Shown: positions 1 to 9,228 of the stretch, piece after piece
Layout: each line of letters opens with the position of its first letter
Numbering within the stretch: the first letter of the stretch is position 1
Made by a program: the position numbers and the translations under genes
Notes under the pieces: model-generated
Database searches by the model: none
Told to the model about the DNA's origin: nothing
Seen by the model: only the letters and a program-made list of their open reading frames with translations
NCBI GenBank assembly: GCA_015099395.1
Contig: AP024096.1
Coordinates: forward strand, 7,667,485-7,731,484
Direction of reading: 5' to 3'
Source of the DNA: Ktedonobacteria bacterium brp13
GTDB lineage: Bacteria; Chloroflexota; Ktedonobacteria; Ktedonobacterales; Ktedonobacteraceae
Length of the DNA stretch: 64,000 nucleotides

Positions 1-150
1 CGTACCCGATGGTGTGCTGCTCACGCCCTTTTTCCCTCGGATGTTCTGTCGCCTACAGGAAGGCCTCTGCCTGCGTCACACGTGTTCTGAAAACGCCCAA
101 TTGGCTCTTTCCCTTTGCACTAAGGAGTACGATATCTCATGAGGCAATGC
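1..150. repeat. MITE-like repeat, copy 1 (left end outside window)
   Basis: This is the right 150 bp of a dispersed element of about 168 bp, also present in full at 2402-2569, 10005-10171 and 21274-21441. Its right terminus (gtacgatatctcatgaggca, then atgc) is the near-perfect inverted complement of the left terminus of the full copies (gcattgcctyacgggaaatc, then gtac). No open frame is conserved between copies, so it is a non-autonomous element rather than a gene. Confidence 0.85.
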
Positions 151-313
151 GCCCCAGATAAAGCTTATGAACCAATCTTACCGCTAAAACTTTGCACTAT
201 TAGGAAATTTTGGTGTATTTTATATTTATATCGTAGCGAATGGTACGAAGACCTTCAAGGTAATAAGGCCGAGTTCAGTTATTTTATAGACAGTTCATTG
301 GGAAAGTGACATA

Positions 314-892
314 ATGGCACATATTTTTGTTGGAGTCATTGTTCCAGGATCTACAGCATTTGAGAACGTTGAAGATACAGTAAAAAGACAGCTAGAGCCG
401 TTCGGTGATGACTGGAAAGTCGAGCCATACAAAGTCTATTTAGATAAAGAGGAAATTAGTAACATAGCCAAAGATCATAATATTTCTCAGAAAGAGTTAG
501 AAAAATGGTATGGGCGTCCGTTAGCTCTTGATGAACGAGGATCTTATTATAGTAGTACCTATAATTCTCAAGCAAAATGGGATTATTGGTGTATTGGAGG
601 AAGTTGGGACGGGGTAGCAAGTAAAATGTCTCGTCATAACAATGATTATCGTGCAGATATCGAACTAGGACATTGTAGTTTAAAAGGCAACATGATTCGC
701 ATAGCGCAAGTAGAAACTATTCCTCAGTTTTTTGCTCTAGTCACACCAGATATACATTGGTATGAAATAGGCAGTGAAGGAGTGAAACTAGAATGTGGTG
801 AGCAGGATAGAAGTGAGTGGGAAATCAAAACACAGCAGATTATAGAAACACATCGAAACGATATCTTAGTAGGAATTGATTGCCATTCTTAA
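314..892 (+). CDS. hypothetical protein, 192 aa
   Basis: This open frame follows a purine-rich stretch (ggaaagtgac) and an AT-rich upstream region, and starts MAHIFVG. It has no signal peptide or membrane segment. Residues 89-103 contain a tryptophan-rich motif (KWDYWCIGGSWDGVA) resembling the W-D-W/Y-x-IGGRW signature of uncharacterised bacterial and phage proteins; this is a visual likeness, not a family assignment. The composition is AT-richer than the neighbours, which fits recent transfer. It lies between a MITE copy and a dead ISL3 fragment and no function can be assigned. Confidence 0.7.
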   Translation: MAHIFVGVIVPGSTAFENVEDTVKRQLEPFGDDWKVEPYKVYLDKEEISNIAKDHNISQKELEKWYGRPLALDERGSYYSSTYNSQAKWDYWCIGGSWDGVASKMSRHNNDYRADIELGHCSLKGNMIRIAQVETIPQFFALVTPDIHWYEIGSEGVKLECGEQDRSEWEIKTQQIIETHRNDILVGIDCHS

Positions 893-1039
893 CACAGTCT
901 AATAAGAAATAATTTATTTATGAAGGAAGCACAGGAAAAATAAAGGGCAGAGCTAGTACTCATTTATTTAAGCAAAGGCTAACCATGCCCAATAGTATGC
1001 TCGTGCTGCACCGGCTTTTTTTTCGAAGTGTTCCCTGCT

Positions 1040-1370
1040 CAAGATCGGCAAGAAGCGTCTCTTGCACCCTCCAGCAGCCAAAGGCTCGCAAATCGGGCTC
1101 GATATACGGAATGATCGTGGTTGATCTGCTCACGGAACGAACTGCTGAAACGCTTTCTCGTTGAATGGAATTTATCAGCCGGGATCTTTCAAGCGAGTAT
1201 ATGCGTGGAGCAACGGAAGGAGCCCCCAAAGGCACATCTGGTACTCGATCGGTGGCATATGCTGAAAAATGTCCGCAGGATCGTCCAACGTATGTGTGAG
1301 CCGGAACGGAGTCATGCCACCGATTCGCCAGCGATAAGAAGATACTGGTGCAATCATTTCGTATACTAGA
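1040..1370 (+). pseudogene. ISL3-family transposase remnant
   Basis: Pieces typical of ISL3 transposases are readable across several frames. One is an upstream KARKSGSIYGMIVVDLLTER-type strand (usually GTIxVDLxxxR, about 1085-1165). About 60 bp later comes PKAHLVLDRWHMLKNVRR, equivalent to the conserved Q-V-x-DRWHLLKN block. The N-terminal zinc finger and the C-terminal third are missing and the frames are broken by stops. It is a decayed internal fragment with no function. Confidence 0.7.
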
Positions 1371-1377
1371 AAACCAC

Positions 1378-2184
1378 TCACATCCTGTTTGAGGTGCTTT
1401 CCCATTGTTCCCGCAGGATGGCGATTGCCAGATCAACCTCAGCGGACAAACGCTTCCAGGTACACTCGATGGAAAGACGTTGCTGATAGCCACCACGCTG
1501 GAGGGCTGAGAAAAATGGGCGAAAGCTTTCCCCATGCTGTCCGGGGGCCGCGCGTTCGGTCAGTTCAGCTACGTGAACATGGCTAAGGAGCGCTGCCCAG
1601 GGCAAGAGCGTCTCCGGGTCCTCGGCATTGCTCGCCATATGATAGGTGTCCGCCAGCAGCCCGATATGCGAAGCACCAGAGGCCGCCAGGCGAGATATCA
1701 GAGCGCCGCCTTCTGATACCGTATTCACTGTATTCGTCTCTGCGTAGCGCAACGGTTCCAGCACAATCTCGACACCATGTTCTCCTGCCCACTCGCTCCA
1801 TTGAGCCAGGTGCTCCTCAAGCTGGCGGAGAGCCGCGTCGTGTCCATACCCCTTTGGACAGGCACGCGCGCCACCACTCCCAAAGACTATCACGCGGATG
1901 CCCACCTGTTCAGCCCTGCGCAGCGCTGTTTTTACATAGCGTTCTAAGCGCGCGGTATCGACCGGTCGTGTCGGCGTGGCGACCAGGGGAAGGTCTGCCG
2001 GCAAAAAGCTATTTGCAGCCTCGATAGCAATCGGTAACTTGCGCGCAGCCCGCCACACGTCCTCAAAGGCCGCCTGGGGCTGCTCTGGGAGCAAAAAACG
2101 CTGCACATGCTCCTCCAGATAATCAAAGGAGATGTGTTGAAGCGCCATAACCTCGGTAAATGAGGTATTTATCCCGAATCTCAT
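1378..2184 (-). CDS. sugar phosphate isomerase/epimerase, TIM barrel
   Basis: The protein belongs to the xylose-isomerase-like TIM-barrel (AP endonuclease 2) superfamily. The usual metal-site strands are visible: VFGSGGAR, IVLEPLRYAETNT (Glu), IGLLADTYHMA (Asp and His), LSHVHVAEL (His) and LSIECTWK (Glu). These are the spacings expected of sugar epimerases and isomerases. The open frame begins six codons earlier at 2202. Translation should start at 2184, because AAGGAG lies 8 nt before that ATG and inside the longer frame. The gene stands alone on its strand. The sugar substrate cannot be told; the second enzyme of this class at 4293-5177 suggests a lost sugar-utilisation cluster. Confidence 0.88.
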   Translation of the reverse strand: MRFGINTSFTEVMALQHISFDYLEEHVQRFLLPEQPQAAFEDVWRAARKLPIAIEAANSFLPADLPLVATPTRPVDTARLERYVKTALRRAEQVGIRVIVFGSGGARACPKGYGHDAALRQLEEHLAQWSEWAGEHGVEIVLEPLRYAETNTVNTVSEGGALISRLAASGASHIGLLADTYHMASNAEDPETLLPWAALLSHVHVAELTERAAPGQHGESFRPFFSALQRGGYQQRLSIECTWKRLSAEVDLAIAILREQWESTSNRM

Positions 2185-2401
2185 CGTAGTGCTCCTTACC
2201 ATTTAAAAAAAGAATGGACCTCAAAAACAGCATATTGTCCGATTGGCACCGTCACGGTACATGCATTCTGTGACGCTGTTTCAACCTTCTCCAGGTGTAT
2301 ATACATATCGTTATACATGTGTGTGCAGTGTTTTTGCAAGCTATGGGTGGCAGGATCACCTTTGTGGATGAGGTCAGCTTTCTCTGGAATTTGAATGTGC
2401 C

Positions 2402-2569
2402 GCATCGCATCACGGGAAATCGTACCTGATGGTATGCTGCTCACGCCCTTTTTCCTCGAATGTTTTGTCGTCTACAGGAAGGCCTCTGCCTGCTTCACAC
2501 GTGTTCTGAAAATGCCCAGTTGGCTTGTTCCCTTTGCACTAAGGAGTACGATTTCCCGTGAGGCAATGC
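2402..2569. repeat. MITE-like repeat, copy 2
   Basis: This is a full-length copy of the 168-bp element. The ends gcatcgcatcacgggaaatc and the complementary gatttcccgtgaggcaatgc form terminal inverted repeats of about 24 bp. This copy has the best-matching ends in the window. Its right edge abuts the first readable codon block of a TetR gene, so the insertion probably removed or displaced that gene's start. Confidence 0.88.
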
Positions 2570-3060
2570 GCAGAACCCCATGCAAGATATCGCAGCAGCA
2601 GCTGATTGTTCACTTGGGCTCACCTATCGATACTTTGCGAGCAAAGAGGATCTGGTCCTGGAACTCTATCGCTGGTTAGCTGTCCAATTGGAAGAACTGG
2701 TACTCTTGCTGCCTGCCGCATCCATCGCTGACCGTTTTCACCACCTCATGCGCGCGTTGTTGGAGGTGATGGCACCGCATCGGCGAATCCGCTCTCGCGC
2801 GCCGGAGTTTTTGGCGCGGATGGGGCGGAGGTCCGCCGCCGCGCCCGAGCAAGCTATCTCATCTTAGTTTCCGGAGCCAGCGATGTCCCTCGCGCTTCAC
2901 AAGTGGACATCTGGTCACGATGCTCTACGGGTTGCAACTGGCTCTGGTGCTGTTCTGGTTACAGGATCTGAGCAACGGGACACACCAAACCGAGGAACTC
3001 TTGCTGTTTGTTCATGAGCTGTTGAGGCGTCTCCGACCGTTCTTACGGCTACTCTGGGTT
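2570..3060 (+). pseudogene. TetR-family regulator, 5'-truncated and frameshifted
   Basis: Directly after the repeat, the frame reads MQDIAAAADCSLGLTYRYFA and then SKEDLVLELY, the recognition half of a TetR helix-turn-helix. The first 25-30 residues normally found before it (helix 1) are absent. The frame runs out near 2867. The C-terminal effector helices reappear in another frame from 2908 (LYGLQLALVLFWLQD, then a leucine-rich helix to LRLLW), as in many TetR proteins. It is a broken gene; the MITE at its 5' edge is the likely first lesion. Confidence 0.72.
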
Positions 3061-3668
3061 GCTCAAATAGTAGCTCGGTTGATCCAGATCGTTGGACCGC
3101 TGCTCGGACAGGGGAGCTGCCAGTGCCGAAGAGCGATCGTGGCATCCCGTAGGGATAGGTATGCTATGGTATAGGCTGCACTCGTACATCAGACACCAAG
3201 AAAATCCATTTCGGCTCCGTGGTCGTTGAGAAGAGGAAATTGCAGGTCGATGACTCTGCTCAAAGAGCACTAGGACGGAGTCGCAATTTTTTCCTTTGCG
3301 GCTCCACGTCCCCTATCTGAACGCGGGGTCCCATATAGGGGCGAAATGCGCGAGCGTGACATGAAGTGCAATCTCGCCTTGCTGAGTTTCTACTACTGAT
3401 GATTACCAGTGAGCCTTTCAGGCTCATCGCTCACCATCAGCTCGCCGCAGAAAACTCGTGGCAGAAGATACTTTCTGCCACGAGTTGAAACTCTGCCATT
3501 CTAGCTTTTCTGTTCAGAGAATACAGGCAACAGCCGTAATGACAGGCGAAAACTCGCAACAGAAAAGTGAAATGGCAAAAATGGAGACTCGCTTTGCACT
3601 CGGTAGCAGCTTTGCGCATGTTACCCCATATACTCTTTTGCTCATTTCGAGCATTGTTCCATGAAGCT
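3061..3668. other. intergenic region without a gene
   Basis: No frame here has family features. It contains a perfect 14-bp hairpin at 3453-3486 and downstream oligo-A tracts. Short frames on both strands look random. Confidence 0.6.
3453..3486. repeat. perfect 14-bp inverted repeat
   Basis: The arms aactcgtggcagaa and ttctgccacgagtt are separated by gatact. No T-run follows on either strand, so a simple intrinsic terminator is not convincing. It could be an operator, a protein-bound hairpin or a scar of a small mobile element. Confidence 0.6.
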
Positions 3669-4178
3669 TTATTCCCTGCCCCTGATTTGATAAGAATCCT
3701 CTGTATACTGCATAAATTCTATAGGGTTGCCATCCGGATCGGTCACCCAAAACTGATACGTTTTTTCTATCCCCAAATGTATCTCTGATGTCACATTGAT
3801 ATTCTTTGCCAAGAGTTCTTCTCTTGCTTTATAAATGTCATCCACCTCAAATGATAGATGCAAATATCCAGTTTGACTCATAGTCGTCTCGTTATGGGGC
3901 ATTTCGGCGGTTCCGGGGAACAATTCGATATATTGGTGTGGCGCAACTTCAAGATAAACCAACCATATATCATCTTTATGCGCATTCAGATATTCCGCAT
4001 ATTGTTGATATTCAGGATTGCTGTCAACAAATTCTGGAGAAGAAGCAAAAGAAGCAGCGGCTTCAGCGTTCATCAATGCAAACTTTCTTTTTAGCCCCAG
4101 ACCTTTCTCATAGAATTCCAGCGATTTACTCAAATCAGATACCCGATAGGACACATGAGCAGTGTTTACAATTTTCAT
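3669..4178 (-). CDS. VOC/glyoxalase-family protein
   Basis: This is a two-module vicinal-oxygen-chelate protein of about 170 residues. The first beta-alpha-beta module runs from AHVSYRVSDLSKSLEFYEKG to YIELFPG and the second from GYLHLSFEVDD to DPDGNPIEFMQY. The four expected metal ligands are visible: His in HVSYRV, Glu in YIELF, His in YLHLSF and Glu in IEFMQY. This resembles glyoxalase I and related lactoylglutathione-lyase-like enzymes, but the substrate is unknown. The frame opens at 4190. The ATG at 4178 fits family N-termini better because AAAGGA touches the first ATG with no spacing; this choice is uncertain. Confidence 0.85.
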   Translation of the reverse strand: MKIVNTAHVSYRVSDLSKSLEFYEKGLGLKRKFALMNAEAAASFASSPEFVDSNPEYQQYAEYLNAHKDDIWLVYLEVAPHQYIELFPGTAEMPHNETTMSQTGYLHLSFEVDDIYKAREELLAKNINVTSEIHLGIEKTYQFWVTDPDGNPIEFMQYTEDSYQIRGRE

Positions 4179-4292
4179 ACGAATGGTCATTCCTTTCGTT
4201 TGCTACACTCAGACACAAAACCGAATGAAACTGAAGGTCTGAGCGAAATATGTTGGTAGAATCGAAGGAGAGGCAGCTGGCACACACTGGCC

Positions 4293-5177
4293 TTATTCGA
4301 TATTTGCCTGTATCCACGCATAGTCTTCCGCCAGGCACTTGTCGTGCTCGTCATAGAAGCTCTCACGCTCAACGACCCAGAAAGCATCAAAGTCCTGCTC
4401 GTCAAGCGCCTTTTTGATTTCTCTCCAATCGATGTTGGATTCGGGTGCGCCCATTTTGCACTGGACATCCATACTGTTTCTGCTTGCCTCGGCCATCTCG
4501 CTGAGGTTTCCGAGAATCTTCTGACGCTCTTCAATAGGCAGTTCTTTCACATGCGCGAGAGCCGCCCACGGCTTTTCCTGATCGGTATGACGTGACTCCG
4601 GGACTCCACCGGGACCCATGACCTTGCTGTTTTCCTTGACATGGATGGAAATGATGCGGTTTTTGTATTTGCGGATGAAGTACGGCGGATACATGCCGCC
4701 GCTCATTGCCCAACCGCAGTCCAGCTGTAAGAAGCACCTGGTGCTGTTGTCGAGAAGATGCTCGAGAAGGGATTTGCCTTCGTCAAAATAGAATTCCTGG
4801 CTGTGGTTGTGATACCCGATCTTGATGCCATAGGGTTCTGCCATTTTGGCCATCTCATCGAGCTGATGCGCAACCTCGATCGCCTCAGCCTTGTTGCAGA
4901 AGGGTGTTCCTGCCCAGATAACGGCTTGGCCACCGAGAGCAGCCATCATTTTGACGATTTCCTCTGCCGGTTCAGCGTGAATGGAGGTGACCGCAAGGCC
5001 TGTTTCGTCCAGCCATTTTTTGATATCTTCGACATCGTTTTCAAGGTCAACAGAGAGCAGTTCAACGGTGTCAAAGCCAAGAGCCTTGATCGCCTTGAGT
5101 TTTTCAGGGAGTGTCGGGCCAAGGCCGAGAATGCTGGCTATTCCACCGAAAGCGTATGAGGTGATGCCAATTTTCAT
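4293..5177 (-). CDS. sugar phosphate isomerase/epimerase
   Basis: This is a second TIM-barrel isomerase. It starts MKIGITSYAFGG and has IKIGYHNHSQEF (the common YHNH motif with metal-binding His and Glu), FLQLDCGWA (Asp), IISIHVKE (His) and AFWVVERESF (Glu). The frame could extend to 5240, but AAAGGAGG sits 7 nt before the ATG at 5177, which fixes the start. Downstream on the same strand is the VOC gene, about 100 bp away. Upstream, at 5207-5404, is a scrap of beta-mannosidase, so this gene may once have belonged to a glycoside catabolic cluster. The reaction itself is not identifiable. Confidence 0.9.
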   Translation of the reverse strand: MKIGITSYAFGGIASILGLGPTLPEKLKAIKALGFDTVELLSVDLENDVEDIKKWLDETGLAVTSIHAEPAEEIVKMMAALGGQAVIWAGTPFCNKAEAIEVAHQLDEMAKMAEPYGIKIGYHNHSQEFYFDEGKSLLEHLLDNSTRCFLQLDCGWAMSGGMYPPYFIRKYKNRIISIHVKENSKVMGPGGVPESRHTDQEKPWAALAHVKELPIEERQKILGNLSEMAEASRNSMDVQCKMGAPESNIDWREIKKALDEQDFDAFWVVERESFYDEHDKCLAEDYAWIQANIE

Positions 5178-5206
5178 GAAATGTTCCTCCTTTGAAAAGA
5201 CCGTTT

Positions 5207-5404
5207 TCAGATCAATAAACAATAATGCACCGGGTGCCACATGCCTACGGTCGGGAGGTCAGGACCAAAATCCCATCCATAACCGAATTGCGCCTTGCGC
5301 ATCAATGTCCGCCAATTCCCTCCCAGCGCAGGCATCTCGTCCAGCAGCGGAAGGAATGGTGGTCCTTTCTTTAGAAGTATAGGTGGCTGATCGGCCATTG
5401 TCAT
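5207..5404 (-). pseudogene. GH2 beta-mannosidase fragment
   Basis: The short frame reads NWRTLMRKAQFGYGWDFGPD and then LPTVGMWHPV. This is the hallmark of GH2 beta-mannosidases (RKAQYxxGWDWGPRLPTxGIWRPV), which lies near residue 150-200 in full enzymes of more than 800 residues. Nothing before or after it fits, so only about 60 residues of the sandwich domain survive. It is a relic sitting upstream of the isomerase gene on the same strand. Confidence 0.7.
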
Positions 5405-5500
5405 GCATCCAACGATACATTTGATGGTCTTTCTCTTTAGAGAGAAATAACAATAAGAGCGGCAAAAATGCAAAAGGAGGTGCCCGTTCTTCTCAACTGG

Positions 5501-5560
5501 CTGCAGTTTTGGTTACCCAACAAGGGTGAACATCCTCTTGTTGGGTAACCAAAACTGCAG
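5501..5560. terminator. perfect 24-bp palindrome, probable terminator
   Basis: Two perfect 24-bp arms (5501-5524 and 5537-5560, beginning ctgcagttttggttaccc) flank a 12-nt loop. The structure lies 18 bp beyond the stop codon of the LuxR-type gene on the minus strand. It could therefore end that transcript, although no immediate U-tract follows. Its perfect symmetry is unusual for a terminator. Confidence 0.55.
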
Positions 5561-5578
5561 TGGGCGAAAGGGATGGAT

Positions 5579-8500
5579 TTAGAGGAGAGCAAGCTCGCGA
5601 GCGCGGGCCACCGCTTGCGTACGATTGCTCACATGCAAGGCCGCGAGAATAGTGTTCACATGACGCTTCACTGTCCCAAGGGTAATGATGAGTTGGTTGG
5701 CGATCTCCTGATTGGAGGCGCCAGTACCCAGCAAAAGTAAGACTTCTCTTTCTCGCGGGCTCAGGATCTGCGCTCCTGCCCTCATACGTTCGCGCAGAAG
5801 CGCCAGTTGATCGGGTTGTGTTATGGATAGGGGGTTGAGACTAGCTGCGGCAAGAACGGACTGGAGAGACACGCTCAGCGTGGGCGAAGACGCAGCGCTT
5901 CTGCGCAGGAGCGGCTCAAGGAGCGGCAACTCGCGCATAACACTGCGCCGGTATCCTTCCAGGCGGACAGATTCCAGCACAGTGGAGAGAACATCCTGGG
6001 AGTGGGCATGTTCTCCGAGCCTCTCGTGGATCAAAGCCAGCAGCATCAAAAGCTCAAGGCTGTTTCCCGGACGAGTCTGGGCTTTGCCCTCCCGTAACAA
6101 CTGCTGGAGTACGGGCAGCGCTGCTCGTAGCACCGTGCGTTGTGAACGACCATGAACCTGCATCAGTGCCAGGCGAAGCTGGACCAGATAGCCGCGCTGC
6201 TCGTGTCTTTCAGGGAGCGAGACCAGGGAGATTGGCTGCTGCTCCGTCCAGGTCAAAGCTTCCGTGAGTTGTCCCGCTTCCAATGAGATGACTGCCCGCT
6301 GCGCCGAGATTTGCGGCAGCAGGGTAGAGGCGCAAGGAAAAGGTTCAACCAGCCGGGCAAAATTGCGCAGGATCGCCTGGGCCCGCTGTGCATCGCCCTG
6401 CATACTGGCTATTTCGGCCAGGGTGCTGACCCCCTGCAAGAGAATCTCCTGCTGGATCAGAGGGAGCATTTTATAGAACTGCTTACTAATGTATTGCCAG
6501 GCTGTATCGGTGCGGTTGGGAGAGGCAAATACCTCTCGCAAGATCTGGTATCCACGAGACAGGATCTCCTCAGCCTCTTTGATATTGTTCTGTTCCCAGC
6601 GCAAATACCCCAGGCCGAAGGAGAATATAATGTTCAGTGACGCATCTGCAAAAACCTGTTGCTGCTGCTCGATCAACTGTGCCGCACGCTCATAGAGAGC
6701 CTGCGCGCGCCGGAGCTTGCCCTGTTGTTGGCAAGAGAAAGCGCTCTGGACCAGGCGATACAGCGTTGCGAGAAAACGAAACTCTTTCAGCATTGCGTTC
6801 TCGCGCGAGGGCTCCCCTGAACGCGCCGGGCTATCCGGTTTCGTCTTTTGCATCTGCAATAACGAGCATAGGAAGCGTGCAACGGTCTGCTTCTCAGGGA
6901 GGGCGGAAAGGAGCCGGACGGCCTGTTGCTCCCAGAAGAGGCTCCGCGCCAGATCGCCCTGGCAGATCGCCAGAAAACCGCGCAAGAAAGCGGTTTCGCC
7001 CAGGCGAGTCTCCTGCTCCACCATATTCTCCTCCATCTCATACACGGAGCGCTCGATGATCTCCAGGCGCGCATCCGCCGCGGTAAACTGATAGGTGATC
7101 AGCAGGAGCGACGCATAGTGCAGGTGGAGTTCTGGATATTCCAGCAGCAGCGTTTCCGGCAGGATGCGCACCCACTCCAACATCGTCTGGAGGGGCACTT
7201 CCTGGGAAAGTTCATCCTTCTCGGGTAGAATGAGGTGCAGCGCCTGGCGTGTATCAGGAATAGCCAGAGCGTGCCGCACCGCTTCCGGGATGAGCATCTG
7301 CCGGGCATACCATGTACAGGCGCGCCGGTGCAGTTCCGGCACCAGTTCTGGCCTGCTTTGCCGCAGCCGTGCAGAGAGCATCTCAGCAAAAAGCGGATGA
7401 TATCGATACCAGCGGCGTTCTTCGTCCAACGGGTACAAGAAGAGTCTGGCCTCTTCGAGCGCCTCCAGGGTCTCCTGTCCATGCGATTGGCCCGTCACCG
7501 CCTCACAGAGGGAGGCATGCAACCGCGAGAGCAGGCTGGTCTGCACCAGAAACGCCTCCCACTCAGGTGGCTGGTGCGCCAGGATCTCTTCAAAAAGATA
7601 GCGGTAGACAAAGCGATGCTGTCCGGTAAAGGCATGGAGAACTTCCCCCATGCCTGTGTGTTTCTGGAGCAGCAGGGCCGCCAATTGCACCCCCGCGACC
7701 CATCCTTCGGTACGTTGTTCCAGCAGATGCACCTCCTCGTCACGCAGGGGCCGTTGCATCAATTCGCTGAAATAGCGGGTGATTTCTTGCGCGTTGAAGC
7801 GGAGATCACCCTCGTCAATCTCAAAAAGCTGCCGGTTGACCCGCAAGCGTCCGAGCGTCAGGGGTGGAGTCGTTCTGCTGCTCACCAGCACATGGATCTG
7901 TGGCGGCAGATGGGACAACAGGTAATCCAGCGCGTTATGGAGATCGCGTGAGGTGATCAGTTGATAATCATCCAAAACCAGCAGGCAGGCAGGCAAGGAG
8001 GCCAAGTCATGGGAAAGCACGGGTAAAACGGTTTCCCACGCCGCGAGCGGTTGTCGCTGGAGCTGTGCGGTGGCAGTCAACCCCAATGCTGGCTCAATCC
8101 GCTGGAACGCGGCAATCAGAGCGCTCAGAAAGCGAGACCCCTCGTTATCCTCAGTCTCACACGTCAGCCAGGCGACCAGATGGTGATACTCGGCCAGCCA
8201 TTGTGCCAGGAGCGTCGTTTTGCCAAAACCAGCGGCAGCAGAGAGGATCGTCAGGGGGTACGTCGTGCCTTGCTCTAAAAGCGTCAACAGGCGTTCACGC
8301 CTGATCAGAGGATGCTGGAGCGATGGGAGCGAAAGCCTGGTGGTGAGAAAGAGGGGCGCATCTGCTGCCACCAGAGACGCGAAGGGCGTCTGCTGGAATG
8401 CTGTGGATTTTTCCGCATGGGTGGCAGAAACAAACTGCATGGCAAAGGGAACAGAAGAGCGCTGTGCAGGTGCTACTTCACCATCTCGTACCTGCTGCAA

Positions 8501-8809
8501 TTGTTGTGCCACCTCTTCCAGACGCCCGATAGTCAGGGCACAAGAACGGCCAAGATACTTTTTCACGACTTTCTGGGCACGGTGACGATAGGCATACCAG
8601 TAACTGCCCCCGCGCCGTCGCCGCTCCTGGTAAACGGTCATCGCTCCATGTTTGCCCTGAAACGTAAAAGAGGAACAAGCGGCAAGCCAGTCAAACCATT
8701 CCTGGCTTCCCGGCTCAAAGCTGAGCAGGTGTCTGCGCTGATCCTGGTAGATCTCATAGGCCGCGCGTTCTGAACACCAGATGACACCACAATCAGCAGA
8801 TTTGGACAT
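5579..8809 (-). CDS. LuxR-family MalT-like (STAND) transcriptional regulator
   Basis: This is a 1,076-residue signal-transduction ATPase with a C-terminal DNA-binding domain. Residues 40-100 form a basic N-terminal module (GSYWYAYRHRAQKVVKKYLG, then RSCALTIGRLEE) that looks like a small nucleic-acid-binding fold and is not part of classic MalT. Walker A (AAAGFGKT) is at 191-198 and Walker B (CLLVLDDYQLI) near residue 285. Many TPR-like helices occupy 550-980. The LuxR helix-turn-helix begins at about residue 1010 (LSPREREVLLLLGTGASNQE). The start at 8809 is supported by AAGGAG nearby. The gene is monocistronic and its inducer is unknown; family members sense small molecules through the TPR part. 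Confidence 0.93.
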   Translation of the reverse strand: MSKSADCGVIWCSERAAYEIYQDQRRHLLSFEPGSQEWFDWLAACSSFTFQGKHGAMTVYQERRRRGGSYWYAYRHRAQKVVKKYLGRSCALTIGRLEEVAQQLQQVRDGEVAPAQRSSVPFAMQFVSATHAEKSTAFQQTPFASLVAADAPLFLTTRLSLPSLQHPLIRRERLLTLLEQGTTYPLTILSAAAGFGKTTLLAQWLAEYHHLVAWLTCETEDNEGSRFLSALIAAFQRIEPALGLTATAQLQRQPLAAWETVLPVLSHDLASLPACLLVLDDYQLITSRDLHNALDYLLSHLPPQIHVLVSSRTTPPLTLGRLRVNRQLFEIDEGDLRFNAQEITRYFSELMQRPLRDEEVHLLEQRTEGWVAGVQLAALLLQKHTGMGEVLHAFTGQHRFVYRYLFEEILAHQPPEWEAFLVQTSLLSRLHASLCEAVTGQSHGQETLEALEEARLFLYPLDEERRWYRYHPLFAEMLSARLRQSRPELVPELHRRACTWYARQMLIPEAVRHALAIPDTRQALHLILPEKDELSQEVPLQTMLEWVRILPETLLLEYPELHLHYASLLLITYQFTAADARLEIIERSVYEMEENMVEQETRLGETAFLRGFLAICQGDLARSLFWEQQAVRLLSALPEKQTVARFLCSLLQMQKTKPDSPARSGEPSRENAMLKEFRFLATLYRLVQSAFSCQQQGKLRRAQALYERAAQLIEQQQQVFADASLNIIFSFGLGYLRWEQNNIKEAEEILSRGYQILREVFASPNRTDTAWQYISKQFYKMLPLIQQEILLQGVSTLAEIASMQGDAQRAQAILRNFARLVEPFPCASTLLPQISAQRAVISLEAGQLTEALTWTEQQPISLVSLPERHEQRGYLVQLRLALMQVHGRSQRTVLRAALPVLQQLLREGKAQTRPGNSLELLMLLALIHERLGEHAHSQDVLSTVLESVRLEGYRRSVMRELPLLEPLLRRSAASSPTLSVSLQSVLAAASLNPLSITQPDQLALLRERMRAGAQILSPREREVLLLLGTGASNQEIANQLIITLGTVKRHVNTILAALHVSNRTQAVARARELALL

Positions 8810-9228
8810 AGCTCCCTCTCCTTATATGTTAAGATTTTGGTAAGCCCTCTTACGTAAGGGCTAAGCAGGGCTGAGCCTGCTCGATAAATACTGCCGGGGA
8901 AAGTCTTCTTTCTCAAGTGCATTGCCTCAGGAAAATCTTCCTCTGTTGCGGCTTTGTCGCCCTTCCTTTCCCGGCTGTTATTACCCTTGCGATGAGGCCA
9001 CAAGCGTGATGAGGCTCCCGGGCTCAACCAGTATTTTAAGCGCTCTCCTCATGACAAAAGGATGAGAGCTGTGAGGCAAGCAGAGGCGCATCTGTCATGC
9101 TGTTTGTCAGGATGCCAACGCTATCGCCAAGAAAATGCGATTCTTGCGATATGATCGCCGGAGGGAGGTACATGAGAGAGGCGTTCTCTCAGAGAAGGAG
9201 CTGTCGTATCGGGGAGACGCGAGAGCAC
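8810..9228. other. intergenic region upstream of the LuxR-type gene
   Basis: About 420 bp without a convincing gene. It must carry the promoter of the minus-strand regulator but no clear -35/-10 pair or operator was recognised. Confidence 0.5.

Noticed and set aside
1121..1369. Separate small gene of 82 codons
   Set aside because: It contains the ISL3 DRWHMLKN block in a broken context and is part of a dead transposase.
7235..7951. 238-codon plus-strand frame
   Set aside because: It is a shadow of the LuxR-type regulator, whose opposite strand is high in GC and therefore poor in stops.
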